Origin: Euonymus europaeus
Lineage: Eukaryota; Streptophyta; Magnoliopsida; Celastrales; Celastraceae
NCBI GenBank assembly: GCA_963580455.1
Contig: OY756972.1
Location: 17,189,001 to 17,253,000, forward strand
DNA: 64,000 nt
Direction: 5' to 3'
The first letter of the stretch is position 1, and the number at the start of each line of letters is the position of its first letter. Under the pieces are notes generated by a model. The model had not been told where the DNA came from, searched no databases, and worked only from the letters and a program-made list of their open reading frames with translations. Positions 10,895-23,889 of the stretch are shown piece by piece. Made by a program: the position numbers and the translations under genes.

Positions 10895-12062
10895 CATTTC
10901 CTTCCATTTAGTGTTTAGGATTTTGGGGCTTAAGAGTTTAGGGTTTAGAGTTTTGAGTTATTTTTGTTTGAATTACATGAATTTTATAATTTTTTTGTTA
11001 TATTTTATGAAATCTTCTGAACTTTTTTGCTCAATTTTAAAAATTCTCCTTATTTTTTTGTTGAATTTTGTGAAATCTTCTAAATTTTAGACAATTTTGA
11101 GAAATCTTTTTTTTTTAGAAATTCTATAATTTTTTGTTATATTTTATGAAATCATCTGAATTTTTTTGTTTAATTTTCAAAATTTATTTGATTTGTTCGG
11201 GTGAGTTTTGACAAATTTTCTGAATTCTGGATATGTTTGAGAGATTCTCTTATTTAATTCAAAGGATTTGACGAATGAATATTTAAACATATCGATAATG
11301 GGTTTTATTGGAAAGAGTGTTTTGTTCTGATTTTGAATCTATATAGTTTTTTTTTAAAGATTCACAAATAACTCGTTTAATAAAAATGTGTATTCCATTT
11401 ACTACCTTCAATATTTTAGTATTTCAAAACATCCTTTAAATAATTATGGACAAAACTACACTTATTCCAATAAATTCTTATGTGTATGACATATGTTGAC
11501 ATCATTATATTCTTTTTATTTTTTTCTTTTAAAAACTTTAAAACAGTTTTATCTCTCAAAATATAAGTTCGATTTTTTTTTAAAAAAAAAAGATTCATAA
11601 TCAATATGATTTCTTTACAATGAGCTAGACTCATGATCGATATGTTTCAATGTTCATTCATCAAATCCTCTAAATGAACTCAAGGTTTTTCTCAAACTTA
11701 TCTAAAATTCAGAGCATTTATCAAAACTTACCAAAACCAATCGAAAGAGTTTTCAAAATTAAGCAAAAAAATTCAGATGATTTCATAAAAATATATCAAA
11801 AAAATATAGAATTTTTGAAAATCAAACAAAAAGGAATCAAAAATTCAAAGGATTTCACAATCTTCTCTAAAATTTAGAAGATTTCACAAAATTTACCAAA
11901 ACAAATCAGAGGAATTTTTGAAATAGCAAAAAAAAAATAGAGGATTCATAAAATACATAACAAAAATTATAAGAATTTTTGAAAATCAAACAAAAAACAA
12001 CCCGAAACTCTAAATCCTAAACCTCAAAACCCTAAATCCCAAAATCCTAAACAATAAACACT
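10895..12062. repeat. Imperfect inverted repeat built from unit-B upstream sequence
   Basis: 10895-11305 is the diverged reverse complement of 11633-12062, including the CCCTAAA-like block and the 'attcagatgatttcataaaa' iterations. The 327 bp between the arms (11306-11632) also matches, in reverse complement, 13265-13440 and its copy-A equivalent around 1560-1770. The inverted block therefore joins two parts of the upstream region that lie about 1.3 kb apart in the forward unit. No gene is present. A transcript crossing it could fold into a long hairpin. Confidence 0.75.
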
Positions 12063-13860
12063 AATGTCTAAAATCTTCTAAACCCTAGACTCTTAAACAT
12101 TAAACATTAAAACTTATAACCATAAATCCTCTGAATGTTAACAATTCTAGTTTTAATTTCGAACAAAAAAATTTATAAATAATTAAGAAAAATTTACAAA
12201 AATAAGAAGAAAATCATAAACTTTTACTAACTTATATTCCTAAACTTTAAACCCTAAACCTTAAGTCCTTAACCCAAAAATCCTAAATAATAAATTATAA
12301 TCTCCTAAACCCCAAAACCTTATACCCTAAACTCTAAACACTAAACTCTAATATCTTAAATCTCAAAACCTTGAACTTTATATCCTATTACTAGAAATCC
12401 TCTAAATTTTCTATAAACAATTAAGATGATTAATCAAAATCAAACAAAAAAAAAGAACAAAAAATTTAGATAATCAGAGAATTTCTCAAACTTGTCAAGA
12501 ATTCAGAGGATTTTACAAAACCCAGCAAAACAATTCAGAAGAGTTTTTGAAATTATGCAAAAACATTCAGAGGATTTCTTACCCAAAATTCAGAGGATTT
12601 TCGCAAAAGTCAACAAAATAGCTAGACATTGTTCTGGTATTTGGTTTTGTTTGAAATATGAATTGAGTTTTATTATGATATTATTCTCGTAAGTTGTTGG
12701 CTTTTGTTGTTAGTGACCAATATAATAAAATATTGATATTTGTATTGAATAACGTGTTATTTATGTACAACTGTTTTATTGTTGATTTTGATAATATAGT
12801 GATTCACAGATTCTAATGCATATGCACAGATTACTAAGTCAGGTAAATTTTGTGGATGTGAGTTCACTTGATTTTTGGGAAAGAATTTTTTTTTGGTTAA
12901 TCGACTCTGCACTTTGATTCATCAAAAGTGAAAATATTAGTTTATCTTTAAAAAAATATAGATAAAATACATGATTTTCGCCCGAATTTCTGGGATTGTA
13001 TTTATATTTATTTTATTATAATAATTATTTTTTAAATAAAGAACAATCATATACTAATAAGAATAAGGATTGATTTAAATGAGGGCAGGGTAAACTTGTC
13101 ATTAATTAAAGTTAAAATTTAAAGTTGTCCTTATTGAGTTAAACTTCAAATAATTGGAGATGTATTGGGCTAAAAACTTTTTAAAAGGACTAAATGAAAT
13201 ATAAAGGACTTATCACCAAATAATTAAAAAAAAAGACATGTATTTTGAGTTATAAAAATATTTTAATTTTTTTTTTAAAAAAAATTGATGATGTCAGCAT
13301 ATGTCATGCGCATGAGGATTTATTAGATTAATGGTAGTTTTGTCCATAGTTATTTGAAAGATATATTGGAATATTCAAAAGTTAAAACTAGTTAATAGAA
13401 TACACATTTTTATTAAATGACTTATCGATGAATTTCGCGTTTAATTAATGTTCTTTTGAGATTTATTTATATGATTACGAAGTTATCTATGCATGCATGA
13501 CATATTCTACGAAGTTATCTCTGCATAAAATAAAGTTGCCGTTTATTGGATACTTCATCCCATATTTGTGTAGACAATAAAGTTTAATATTTGCCGTTGA
13601 TCCATCTTTTTATGTGTCAGATTCAATAATATACGAGAGTCGATAGTAAAGGGTAAAATTCTTGTTGTTTATTGGATTCATCTTCCCATTGTGGGCAGGC
13701 AATAAAGTTCCAAATGTCTGATCAATAGGAAACTTTGAACGAATCGATCAGTTTTGTATAATGACAATTCGCAAATACTATATATATATATATATAGACC
13801 AGCATATTGATTATCTCAAATTAATATTCCCAAATTAATTCACCGAAGTCAAAATACCTA

Positions 13861-14057
13861 ATGAAGTTGTTAATTTTTTCTTTGTTGGTATTCCTCGTCG
13901 TTGAAGAAACTACTTATGCTTTATCTCTGAACCAGAGTAAATATGAAGAAGCTATCATGGCTTTGAAAACGATGAACAAGCCCGCTCTCCTAACTATAGA
14001 GGTAACTGTATATTAAGAAAATTATACTTATTCAGTTATTGTTATCTATGTGTAAAG

Positions 14058-14101
<44 letters not shown>

Positions 14102-15699
14102 CATTTACTGTAGTTGAAGAGAATTACCTTAACACTTGATCCATATATGAAGAGTTTAGATGGAGATCTCATTGATTGTATTGATAAAAGAAAGCAACCA
14201 GCTTTTGATCACCCTCTTTTAAAGAATCATAAAATTCAGGTAATAAAACTATTAGTAGATATATAGTTTTTTTTTTGTGATGATTTTAATAAGTATTTTT
14301 TATTTAAACTAATTGACAGAGAATGCCTAAAGAATGGATGATAATGAATAAGGAAGAGTCGAAGAGTAGGAGGACTAATTCAATATCTCAAGTTTGGCAC
14401 AAAAATGGTACAAGATGTCCTAAGGGCAGTATTCCTATGCGTCGAATCACTGTAGATGATATTATGAGATACAATTATGTAACTAAATTTGGAAACAAGA
14501 AACATTCTATCTATCATCAACTTACGAGACACTCTAACAAAATGGTACTTGCATGCAATCAATCATTTAATTCTGTAGAGATTATTATTATTATTTTCAC
14601 CTAGATAATATTAATTGTACCTTTATTTATTTATTTTGGTTGCATGATCAAAGTACGCAATAGCTACCTACTCTGCATCAGGAAACATAAATGGTGTAGC
14701 AAAAAATGTCAAGAGCGTTAAAGGAGTGATAAATGTGTGGAATCCAAGGGTTGATGAAGGTAGCATAAGTGTTTCCCAGATATCGGTCATATCAGGACCA
14801 AAGGACAGTTTTAATACTATTGAAACTGGATGGCAAGTCAGTATTAATTTATTTTTAATAAAATTAAGATATATCATATTTCAAGTGATAAAATATATGT
14901 TCTACAAAAATATTTTCCTTCTCTGCCACTTAGGTAAATCATCAACTCTATGGTGACACAATAACACGATTCTTCGTATATTGGACCGTAAGTTGGTGCA
15001 TTATTATAAACATGATTTATTTCTTAAAAACTTTTACATACACATTAATCTAATTTCTTCAAAATTACACACAGACAGATGCAGATCGGGCAACAGGATG
15101 TTACGATACTCGTTGTCCAGGATTTGTACAAACAAGTGGTCATACTGTAGTGGGAGGTGCATATGACACGACATCAACTTATGAGGGAACACAATATGCT
15201 ATCGAACTTGAAATTAGACTGGTAATTAATAGCTAAAAGCTAATTTGGTTGGTTTGATGCATTAATCCACATGCAATTGTAAACCTATTCACATAATTTC
15301 GGTGGTTAACTTAATTAGGATCCAAGTGATGAAAATTGGTGGTTGACGTATAATGATAGAGACTTGGGGTATTGGCCAGCCACTCTCTTTAATCACATGC
15401 AAAGTTCAGCCAAACACGTTACTTGGGGTGGTCTGGTGACAAACGCCGAACCCCAAGGTACACCCACTCGGACAGATATGGGGTCCGGCTACTTTGCCGG
15501 TGAGGGAAGAGACAAGGCAAGTTATGTTAACGACTTAAGAGTAGCGATCAATGATGGCAACCTTGATCCGGTGCCTCTTAACGAGCTTCCAACGATGATG
15601 ACCAATGATCAATGTTACAACATCACCAAACACCACGTTTCAGGTATCACTTACTTATTCTATGGAGGGTCAGGCCAACGGAGTCCAACATGCCACTAA
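13861..15699 (+). CDS. Neprosin-domain (glutamic peptidase family) secreted protein, copy B
   Basis: Same seven-exon model as copy A: 13861-14001, 14114-14239, 14320-14544, 14654-14836, 14934-14987, 15075-15221 and 15319-15699, 418 aa, with all junctions conserved. Signal peptide, activation-peptide region and neprosin domain are as in copy A. Exons 1-5 and the introns among them show no substitution relative to copy A; only the intron 1 TA tract differs in length. Exons 6-7 carry five amino-acid changes (copy A to B: H to R and N to S in exon 6; R to S, S to G and Q to R in exon 7) and three silent changes that I can see. Both copies appear intact and could both be expressed. The upstream sequence diverges more than the coding sequence. 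Confidence 0.88.
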
Positions 15700-16257
15700 T
15701 GGCGAAATTTGTTATTTACGGGGCATTTAGTTCATAATTCAACGAGTATAACGATCGAGCTTCTTCGCTGCGGGTTTCTTCTTCGTTGCGCAAGTTCTGC
15801 TACTGCGGTCCTGGTCTGAAGTATCCTTTTGCATTCCTTGGCTGTGCTTTTGATTTTGATTTTGTTATGTTTTTATCTGTCTCGATTTGGCGTGGGTTCT
15901 ATCTTGGACTTAAAATTGCTCTGCAGGTTGTATTCTGCCTGGTTAAGGTCGTGGCTTGGGTTATGCCTATAAGTTTGGGTTTAACGTATAAAGAGCGTGA
16001 GAATGTTAATAGTAAAATATTTATATCATCCTTCTTTCTTTTTGAAAATTAAACATAATATTTTCTTATATTTTTAAATTAAGTATATTTATATTATGAT
16101 TTTGTATAATATTCAAGGCGCTCGGAACTTTGTCATTATGGAATGAATGTTGGCCTATGAGGACTTACTCCCCCATTTTTATTTTTATTTAAAAAATACT
16201 TTTTTTTACAAAATTAGCTAAAAAAAAAGAAAAGAAAAAAAGAACTCATACAATCCC

Positions 16258-16437
16258 AGTTTGGTAGAGCATAATAGAGATTTATGCTTCTTTTCTAAAC
16301 TCGCAAGCTTATACGTACTTCATTTATGCTTCAATACTCATGCGAAAGGTGTACAACTTAATACCTCTATTAGTACTTTAAATATCCTTAGTAGTAATTT
16401 AACAGTTTATACGCTCTTATTTCAGCTCTACCAAACA
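16258..16437. mobile_element. Short MITE with TTTGGTAGAGC terminal inverted repeats (copy B)
   Basis: Orthologous position to 4594-4773 and nearly identical, so it was inherited through the duplication rather than inserted separately. Confidence 0.6.
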
Positions 16438-17514
16438 CAAGCCTAATATGATTGTAAACTTTTATAAAATTTCAAATTAATTCCAAAGCACACATTCCTA
16501 TTCACATTGCGCTAGTACCATAATTAGGATTTGATTAGTTGCCATATAATTCAAGGTTTGTTAATTTACAAATTTTGGGAAACAACTAAAAAATATGCTT
16601 CTCCAAATATGCTTCTCCAACTTGATGTTTTGTTTTATTTGGGATAGTTATACTAGGAACCTTTATATTTATTAGATAGTAAAATTATGTTAATTAAGTT
16701 TTTTTTAATAATTGGTTTATTCTATTAAAATATTTATAAAATTAATCAAATCAATTCAAATTAATTTCTTATTGATAGCCATAGTATGCCAAATACCATT
16801 ATTTTATGTAATATTAAAATTCACTTTATTTATTTGAATAAATTATGTTTATCATTTAATACGAAAAATGAAATATTCACTTTATTTATTTGAATAAAAT
16901 ATGTTTATCATTTAATATGAAAAATGAAATATTGACATAAGCATCTTTTATTTTATATGGTATATAAATTGGTGTGTATAATTTGACTTACACAAGAAAG
17001 ATAAATTCGTAAGTTCCTATCGAATATAAGTAAATGATTACAGCTAAGATGGAATTGGGCGAACCATCAACATGGCTGTGGTATAGTATTTTAGTGTACC
17101 TATCTTAGTTACGTAACATGGTATAACTTTTAACTTACTATATTAGTACACTTGGAGTGTATTAATCGGGACTACGTGTGAGTCAATTTTTCAAGTATGA
17201 CTATATGAAATTAAAATTGTACACTCACATTGACATTATGGAATTGTTCATCATCTTAATTTATTAAAATTATTGGTATATATGCATTTAATGTATGAGA
17301 ATTTGATTTATCAAAGAGTGAAGTCTTTTAGAACAAGCCAATATACACTAAATGAATTGGGTTACCGCACTAAGTGTACATAGGATGGAAAATAATTTGT
17401 TAATAAAATTCACGTTCAATCATGGATTGATAATACCCTATTGAGAATGCTTATATGATTTGAGATTGTGTTAAAACCATCTAGGTGAATTTTAATTAAT
17501 CTGACACATTCAAA

Positions 17515-19012
17515 TAAGTTAAGCGGTAAGCTTAAAAAATTTAAAGATGTCAATTAAATCTTATATGTCAATGGTATATTTAATTGACGGGTTTTTATAA
17601 CTGGACGTGAAGATTTTAATGAACAATTATAACGAAAGGCTCAAATATAATTTGAGGTAAAATATGAGATTTAGGAGAGGTGGGCACCTACAGAGAAACA
17701 ATCATCTCAGTATTCCATAATACAGTTGCATCATCGTGTATGAAATATCATAATTCCAAGACAATCAATCAATGCAATCAAACAACACTTTTTACACAGT
17801 TATATCATAAACAACACATTTATCGCAGTGTATACAGTTGGATATTACTTACCTTTGTACATTTTCGTAATTCCAACAATTTCAACTGTGAAATGTTGTT
17901 CGTGAAATTAATATTAACACCTATATCTATTAACATTTATTTAAACCATTTATCTTAAATTCTGCATCAAATTGAAATAGACCGGTCAAAGTGTAAAGTG
18001 TTCGTCCAATACCAATCGAGTTGGCTAGACCTGATTCCACCCTTCTTTTTCCCTACCCGAGTCTTACTAGACCCATTTGGTGGCAAAGGAGGGTCATCGC
18101 CTATAGTAGCGCGGTGAGGGTCACGCCTGACACCAATCGACTAGTCATGACAAGGTGATTCATTCCCGTGATTCTTTACCTAAAAAGTAGCCGGAGATTA
18201 GCATATCTCGGCGTCAATGGTCTCGACCTGTGAGCTTCAACTCTGTCAATATTGACAACCTAAACCGATTCAGTTCCATCCAAAAATGACCTCCTTGAAC
18301 TCCCCGCACCAAGATGGTTCTCCCCATGTCAGCCGTTTCGCGATTTGTCGCTGACAGTACAAAGGGGTGTTTCGCCACCTCTCTACAGTGTGCGCTAGGA
18401 CTAGGTTTTTCCCCCACCTCGTGATATGTGCATCCCATTATTTTAATTTTTAATTTGAATATCTGTCATTTTAGTTTTACTATTTTACCCCTATCCTTCC
18501 CAATTATTTACATTAAAATCCTACTTAATTTACAATTTTGCCATTAATTTTCCTATTCTAGAATCCATAAGAATTTCATCTTAACTTTAATTCCGACGAT
18601 TCTTGTGCCCATAATTTTTATTTTCTATATAGAATTTTATGAAAAATATTTCAATCTCAGTTAACACATATTAGTATACACACTAAAAATTATAATAAAT
18701 ACCACATACTAATTGCATGCAACCCAACTTTATTTACAATTTTTTCATTGCCTATGATTTATTTTCTATTCTAACTCTTACTCCAAAAATTCATAGTAGT
18801 TCTATTTTGACTCTAATTTCAATAATCCATGTTCTCGTAAAATTATTTTTTCATTTAGAATTCATGAAAAATATTCCAATTTTATTTAATTCATCTGTAT
18901 TATTTCACCAATTCACCTTCATCAGAAATTAATCATCAGATAATTTATTTTGTACATATTGAAAATCATAAATGACACCATTGACCTCACCCTACCCAAC
19001 CATCTAAACATA
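17515..19012. other. Intergenic stretch, TE-like but unclassified
   Basis: No supported gene. 17990-18430 is GC-richer, with sequence that looks like a decayed LTR or UTR segment ('gtagccggagattagc', 'tccccgcaccaagatgg'), but I could not define ends. 18440-19012 is AT-rich with nothing recognised. Confidence 0.3.
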
Positions 19013-19020
19013 CCTAAAGA

Positions 19021-19165
19021 TATGATTGTAAAAATCGCTAGTTAGTCGCTAAGTGGTTCGCGGGGACTAGGTATTAATTGGATTAATCGGGGACTAGTCG
19101 GCGATTAATCGGATTAATCGTTTTGAGTTTTCTTAAATAATATATACATATATTCAATACATATC

Positions 19166-19199
<34 letters not shown>

Positions 19200-22100
19200 A
19201 AAAACACAAATAAATGAAAACATATCCAATCAATATATCAATCAAATTTTTTTAAAAAAATCATAAATCATATGTTGAAGTTCAAAATTCAAATACATCA
19301 TTCAAGCACCAAGCTCAAATAAAAATCGTGTGATCATAATCATAAATCCATTAAAATCCAACATTTCACACACAAATTAAAAAAATAAAAGGATCATAAG
19401 TGCATAACTTATCGATAATTCAATATATCATCCATCCAAGTTCAAGTTCGAGGCTTCAAGCCTCATTCTCAAAAATATCATTGTGCTCCTCCCCTAGAGG
19501 CATATCTATTTCTTCATCGGACTCAAAGTCAAGTCCATCATCTCCGTCTGATGACTCCTCCTACACAAACTATTCGACTTCAATTTCTCTTATATTCCTA
19601 GTGCTCCTCTTAGGTTGAAGCATTTCATCCTCTCCCACCACGTGATCAAGTACCTCCCATGTTGCTCCAGTCACGGGATCGACATCACTCTCATAATCTA
19701 CACCATTAACCAACCAATGTTGAGCTTTAGTACAATCATCCGCTTGAAGAACATCTTTGTCATTATTCACTCTTTGCTTCTTAGAGATAAGTTTTGCATT
19801 GAATTGAACATACACCGAGTTGTTCAATCTCTGAGTTAAGTCTATTTCTCTTTTTAGTGTGCAGCTACAAGATAATGTGGTTCCAATTAGATGAAAAATA
19901 TCAAAACAATCGCATAATGATAGAAAAACTAAAAAGTTGCTTACCCCTTCAAATGTAATCCAATTCCTCTCACAACCCAATGAACTTGAGGTCAATAAGA
20001 GAATCCTAATTGCCATATTCTTCAAATTTGGAGTAGTACCACCATAGTTACTCCACCACTCAGCTAACATTCATTATGATAAAAAAAACACTAATCAATT
20101 CTCATTTTTGAATTATGAACGATAAAGAAGAAAACATCGAGGAGTTTAAGAGTTAGGACTTACTGGGATTGAACTCATTGACATTCTTACTTTCATAAGC
20201 ATTAATGTCAAGTTTTTTTCCAAATATTCCATCAAATTTCTTGTACTTTATCAATTCATCATCAGACACTTTTCCTCGAGTAGTCAAATCATCGGAAAGA
20301 ACTTCTCCACACAATCAATAAATGCTTCCATAACAGCTGCATCTTCTCCTATATCCACCTTATTCTTTGCAAAATAGTACTGATTAAGCAAGAAACCCAC
20401 CAAGTGCAAAGAGAAATCAAGTCTTCCTTTGAATTTACTCTCAATTATGTCAAGTATCAGTTTATAATTCCTTTCAACTCCAGTACATACCTCTTCTTTA
20501 ATCTCCCTTAACGTCGTTTGAAGTTCTCCATACAACCATGGCATAGATGGTCTGTCACTATCTACAAGCCGAAGTACTTTCACCAATGGATGAAAAACAA
20601 GCAAGCAAGAGTTCACAAACTTCCAAAAGGAGATGCTAATAACTGTCGCATATGCCACTTTTTCCTTCGCACTCTAAGAATGTGAATTTTGGGCCCATTC
20701 TTCAGAAGTAAACATAAGTCTTAGTTATTCCTTTTTGTCCACCAAGCTTTGCAAACAAAGATAATTAGTAGCAAAACCTGTCACACCTGGGCGTACTATG
20801 TCACGCTTCTTCGTCATATTTGTCATCATGCTTAGAGTTGAATGATGAGCATATATGAATATGGTTAAGGCCCTAGCCTTATCAATTGCATTCTTTAACC
20901 TTGGAAGTTTATCAATTGCCTCAAGCATAAGATTCACCGTGTGTACGGCACAAGAAGTCCAAAACACATTAGGTTTCTTGATTCACATCAAACTTGCAGC
21001 TCCCATGTTATTGGAAGCATTATCCGTCACAATTTGCACCACCTTTTCTGGCCCTACATCTTCAATGCATTTATCGACATAGTCAAATATGTAGGTTCCC
21101 GTATGGGATGCATCTGAATCCTCCCTTGAGGAAATGAAATAGATCCCTTGACTACAATGAACACACAAGTTCATAATGCTCCTTCTTTTACGGTCAATCC
21201 AAGCATCAATCATAATGGAACAACCGGATATGGCCCACTCATCTTCATGCTTCTTTAGTGAGTTCTTAATTCTTGCAACCTCCGCTTTCAAACATGGACC
21301 GCTCAAGCGATATCGACTAGGCTTAGGTAGTCTTGGACCAAACTGCCCGATACTCTCTGTCATTAGCTTAACACTGTCTCTTTGAATGATATTGAAAAAA
21401 ATTTCATTCTCAATGAAAAACCGTGCTATGTATTGTTGAGTATCGAGCATCTTCTTCTTATCCATCAGGGTAACCAAACTAGCTTGCTTTGTAAACTTTG
21501 TTGAATCAGTGTTTGATTGTGGATTAATCTCCACAAATTTACTCATAGGTTCGTGATCAACTCTTCTTCTTCTTGATCCCATGACTTCCATCTCCTCATC
21601 AATCTCTATTGCTGAATCAGAGATCGAAACTTCATTTCTAAGTTCATGATCTTCAATTTGATTCTCTACCTTTTTCCTCTTTTTACCATCTAATGTCTCA
21701 ACACATGCCTTTATTGCCTCTTTACTAGCCTTATGACAAATCCTCACATTCCCTGACCTACCAGCTACATGACATTTGAGCTTGTAGATGCCCCCAGACA
21801 TAACTTTCGAACACCACTTGCATCTGATTCTATGTATTGCAATAGTATCAACAAGCTCGCCAAACTCCCAACCAATATCACTGGAAGCACGTTTTAATGC
21901 ATTTTGAATATTCACATCACTTGTGGCTTCACTAGCATTGAAATTAGAAGCAGCAGATAAAGTAGCCATATCCTTAAAAAATTAATAGGAATGAAATTTA
22001 TGGAAACTATAACAATTAACAAAACAAAGATTAAAACTTTAAAACTTTAAATGTTATCATTAAAGTTAATGTGCAGTTATGAGTTAACTGTTAAGTAGTA

Positions 22101-22882
22101 GCATTGACACTAAATGATAAGGAGGAGAAAGCTAAGAACATTTACATGGATATGCCATATTTAATATCTTACAGTGATTCCTGAATCAGGTTCTAAATAA
22201 GTAAAATCAGATTCTAAATCAGTTAATCTTACATTCTTACATTCAGAAATTATGAGACCTCAACAAACCAACGAACCAAGATTAAATATTAATTATTATA
22301 TAACATTTATTGACAAAACTTTTGTCAGCAAAACTAAAATAGAAGAAAACAAACAAAATAGTAAGAAATTGACTCATATATTCAGAACCAAAAACAGTAA
22401 CAACTCAACAAGAAGCAACACTGCAGCAGGTAAAAAATGGTCAAACTAACTAACAGAGAAGAGCAATGACTAACAGAGGAGAGGAGAAGACAGGTGGTGG
22501 CTGTCGAACTATCGAAGTTGTGATAGCAATCGAAGACTCGAAATTGCGGTGGTTGTCGAAGTCAAAGTTGATCTTGTGCCGTCCCGGTTGCTGTCGCAGA
22601 CCGTAGTCGAGGTCGTCTCTCACAGGCAACTGGTGATGGTCAACGTCGAACGCAAGATATGACCAGAGTTTCAAAGATTTAGGAATTAAGTTACAAAATA
22701 TTTTATCTGGTGGGCTGGGCTGGGTAATTGGGTTAGGTCATTTTCCGATTTGGGTAGATAATGTCCGTTTTGGGCCGACTAATCAGGTAACCCAATTTAC
22801 TGCTTCGATTCACCTGTAACCCAAATTACAAAATAATTACTCGGTCGACTAGTCGCCGATTTGACCATTTTTTGCAACATTG
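19021..22882 (-). mobile_element. hAT transposon with 8 bp TSD and decayed transposase
   Basis: 3862 bp flanked by the direct repeat cctaaaga (19013-19020 and 22883-22890), the 8 bp TSD length of hAT elements. The ends are imperfect terminal inverted repeats: left TATGATTGTAAAAATCG; right, read inward, CAATGTTGCAAAAAATGG. Subterminal DNA is rich in 'gattaatcgg/gactagtcgg' motifs on both sides. The transposase lies inside on the minus strand. A (TA)(TG) microsatellite occupies about 19164-19198. Confidence 0.9.
19570..21969 (-). pseudogene. hAT transposase (BED finger / DUF659 / hAT dimerisation), disrupted
   Basis: Starts at ATG 21969 (MATLSAASNF). A BED-type zinc finger (CKWCSKVMSGGIYKLKCHVAG) lies near residues 50-75, followed by DUF659 (DEWAISGCSIMIDAWIDRKRR, then QIVTDNASNNMGAASL). 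The same frame runs from 21969 to 20284 but is cut by three stops: TGA at 20985-20983, TAA at 20727-20725 and TAG at 20676-20674. A frameshift follows near 20285. Past an apparent intron with a gtaagt donor comes the C-terminal dimerisation region (AEWWSNYGG, then SSSLGCERNW, 20070-19950). A last shifted segment (VYVQFNAKLISKKQR) ends near 19570. No single functional protein can be read. hAT transposases excise and reinsert DNA through an RNase-H-like fold. Confidence 0.88.
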
Positions 22883-22890
22883 CCTAAAGA

Positions 22891-23230
22891 CTAAGAGTAT
22901 TACACTTATATTCCAAATCTGATAAATAATGTCATCATGTACAGATGAAAATCAAGGAATATGAATCCATAGAGGGTTTTTAGAATGTGATATAGACTAA
23001 GTGATAAACTGTGATATAGACTAAGTGCTAAACTATTATGAACTTGTGTATCTATGTATAGTGTATTTCTTCTCCGCGTATATTAATAAATTTATTCTAT
23101 GTTTAATCAATAAATTAAAATGGATCTCTTCAACTTCCATTTTTTTTCCCATAAATGAGTTCATTAGGCTCAAACTAAAAGTCAAATTTTTATTCGATAA
23201 ATAATGATAACTCATAATTATATGTTGTTA
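22891..23230. other. AT-rich gap
   Basis: No gene or clear element. A short direct repeat, 'tgatatagactaagtg', occurs twice near 22990-23030. Confidence 0.4.
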
Positions 23231-23245
23231 ATGTAAGAATACATA

Positions 23246-23473
23246 CAACCATTTGATAGCCTGGTTGGTTTTCCTACTATGTAGAAAATGGGAGGCGTTG
23301 TGTTCGAATCTCCCCTACTACCAATTTGAGTGAAATTTATCACCAATATGTTGAGAGTTGTAAAATGGAGAGGGCTACCTCCCTTTATGTTGCCCCCCTC
23401 CTTTTGTGTAGCCCATCGGCCTATTGAACTTTCTTGTTTCTGTTGGGTATTCCCCTTCCTTAGTATCAAAAAA
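23246..23473 (+). mobile_element. tRNA-derived SINE with 15 bp TSD
   Basis: 228 bp flanked by the exact direct repeat atgtaagaatacata (23231-23245 and 23474-23488). The head has Pol III promoter-like boxes: A box tagcctggttgg (23257-23268) and B box gttcgaatctccc (23302-23314). The 3' end is 'ttagtatcaaaaaa', a short A tail typical of plant SINEs. It codes for nothing and would depend on a LINE for mobility. The perfect TSD suggests a fairly recent insertion. Confidence 0.9.
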
Positions 23474-23488
23474 ATGTAAGAATACATA

Positions 23489-23889
23489 ATCCAAATCGCA
23501 TGCATATAAATCTTTTGAACTCTTATTGTTCATTAAAAAACACGATTATCGTCTCAATAAATTTTTATAGTTCGAGATATAGAATCAACAACTTTCAATC
23601 CATAATTGAAGTTCTTTAACAAAATTGCTTAAGTGGAGCACCATAACAAGAAATGAACTTCTTGTTTTTTTTTTAATTTTTAAATCGCAATATATATTCC
23701 AAAAAAAACGAAGAGAAACACAAGGACATCAAAGATGGCCTGGAAGAACAAACCAAGCAAACCTCCCCAAGAAGGGGAGAGAACAAAACAAACACAAACG
23801 ACACGAAGGCCAAAGAAATAGAATTCTAGGAGCAAACTACAAAAACCAACATAAAATGATCGAGCAGGTGAGAGAATTAGAATGATGGA
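23489..23889. other. Intergenic, no gene seen
   Basis: AT-rich, then a purine-rich stretch (23700-23830). Reading frames here are open by composition only. It may include the decayed left end of the copia relic that follows. Confidence 0.3.

Larger units (their letters stand above)
11694..17514. repeat. Segmental duplication, copy B
   Basis: Counterpart of 1-8360 at an offset of about 11665. It carries the second neprosin gene, the MITE at 16258-16437, the 56 bp tandem repeat at 16820-16931 and an unoccupied insertion site at 16933-16937. Similarity stops near 17509-17514 ('ctgacacat' is the last clear shared block). Whether it extends left of 11694 cannot be judged, because copy A starts at the window edge. 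Confidence 0.95.
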
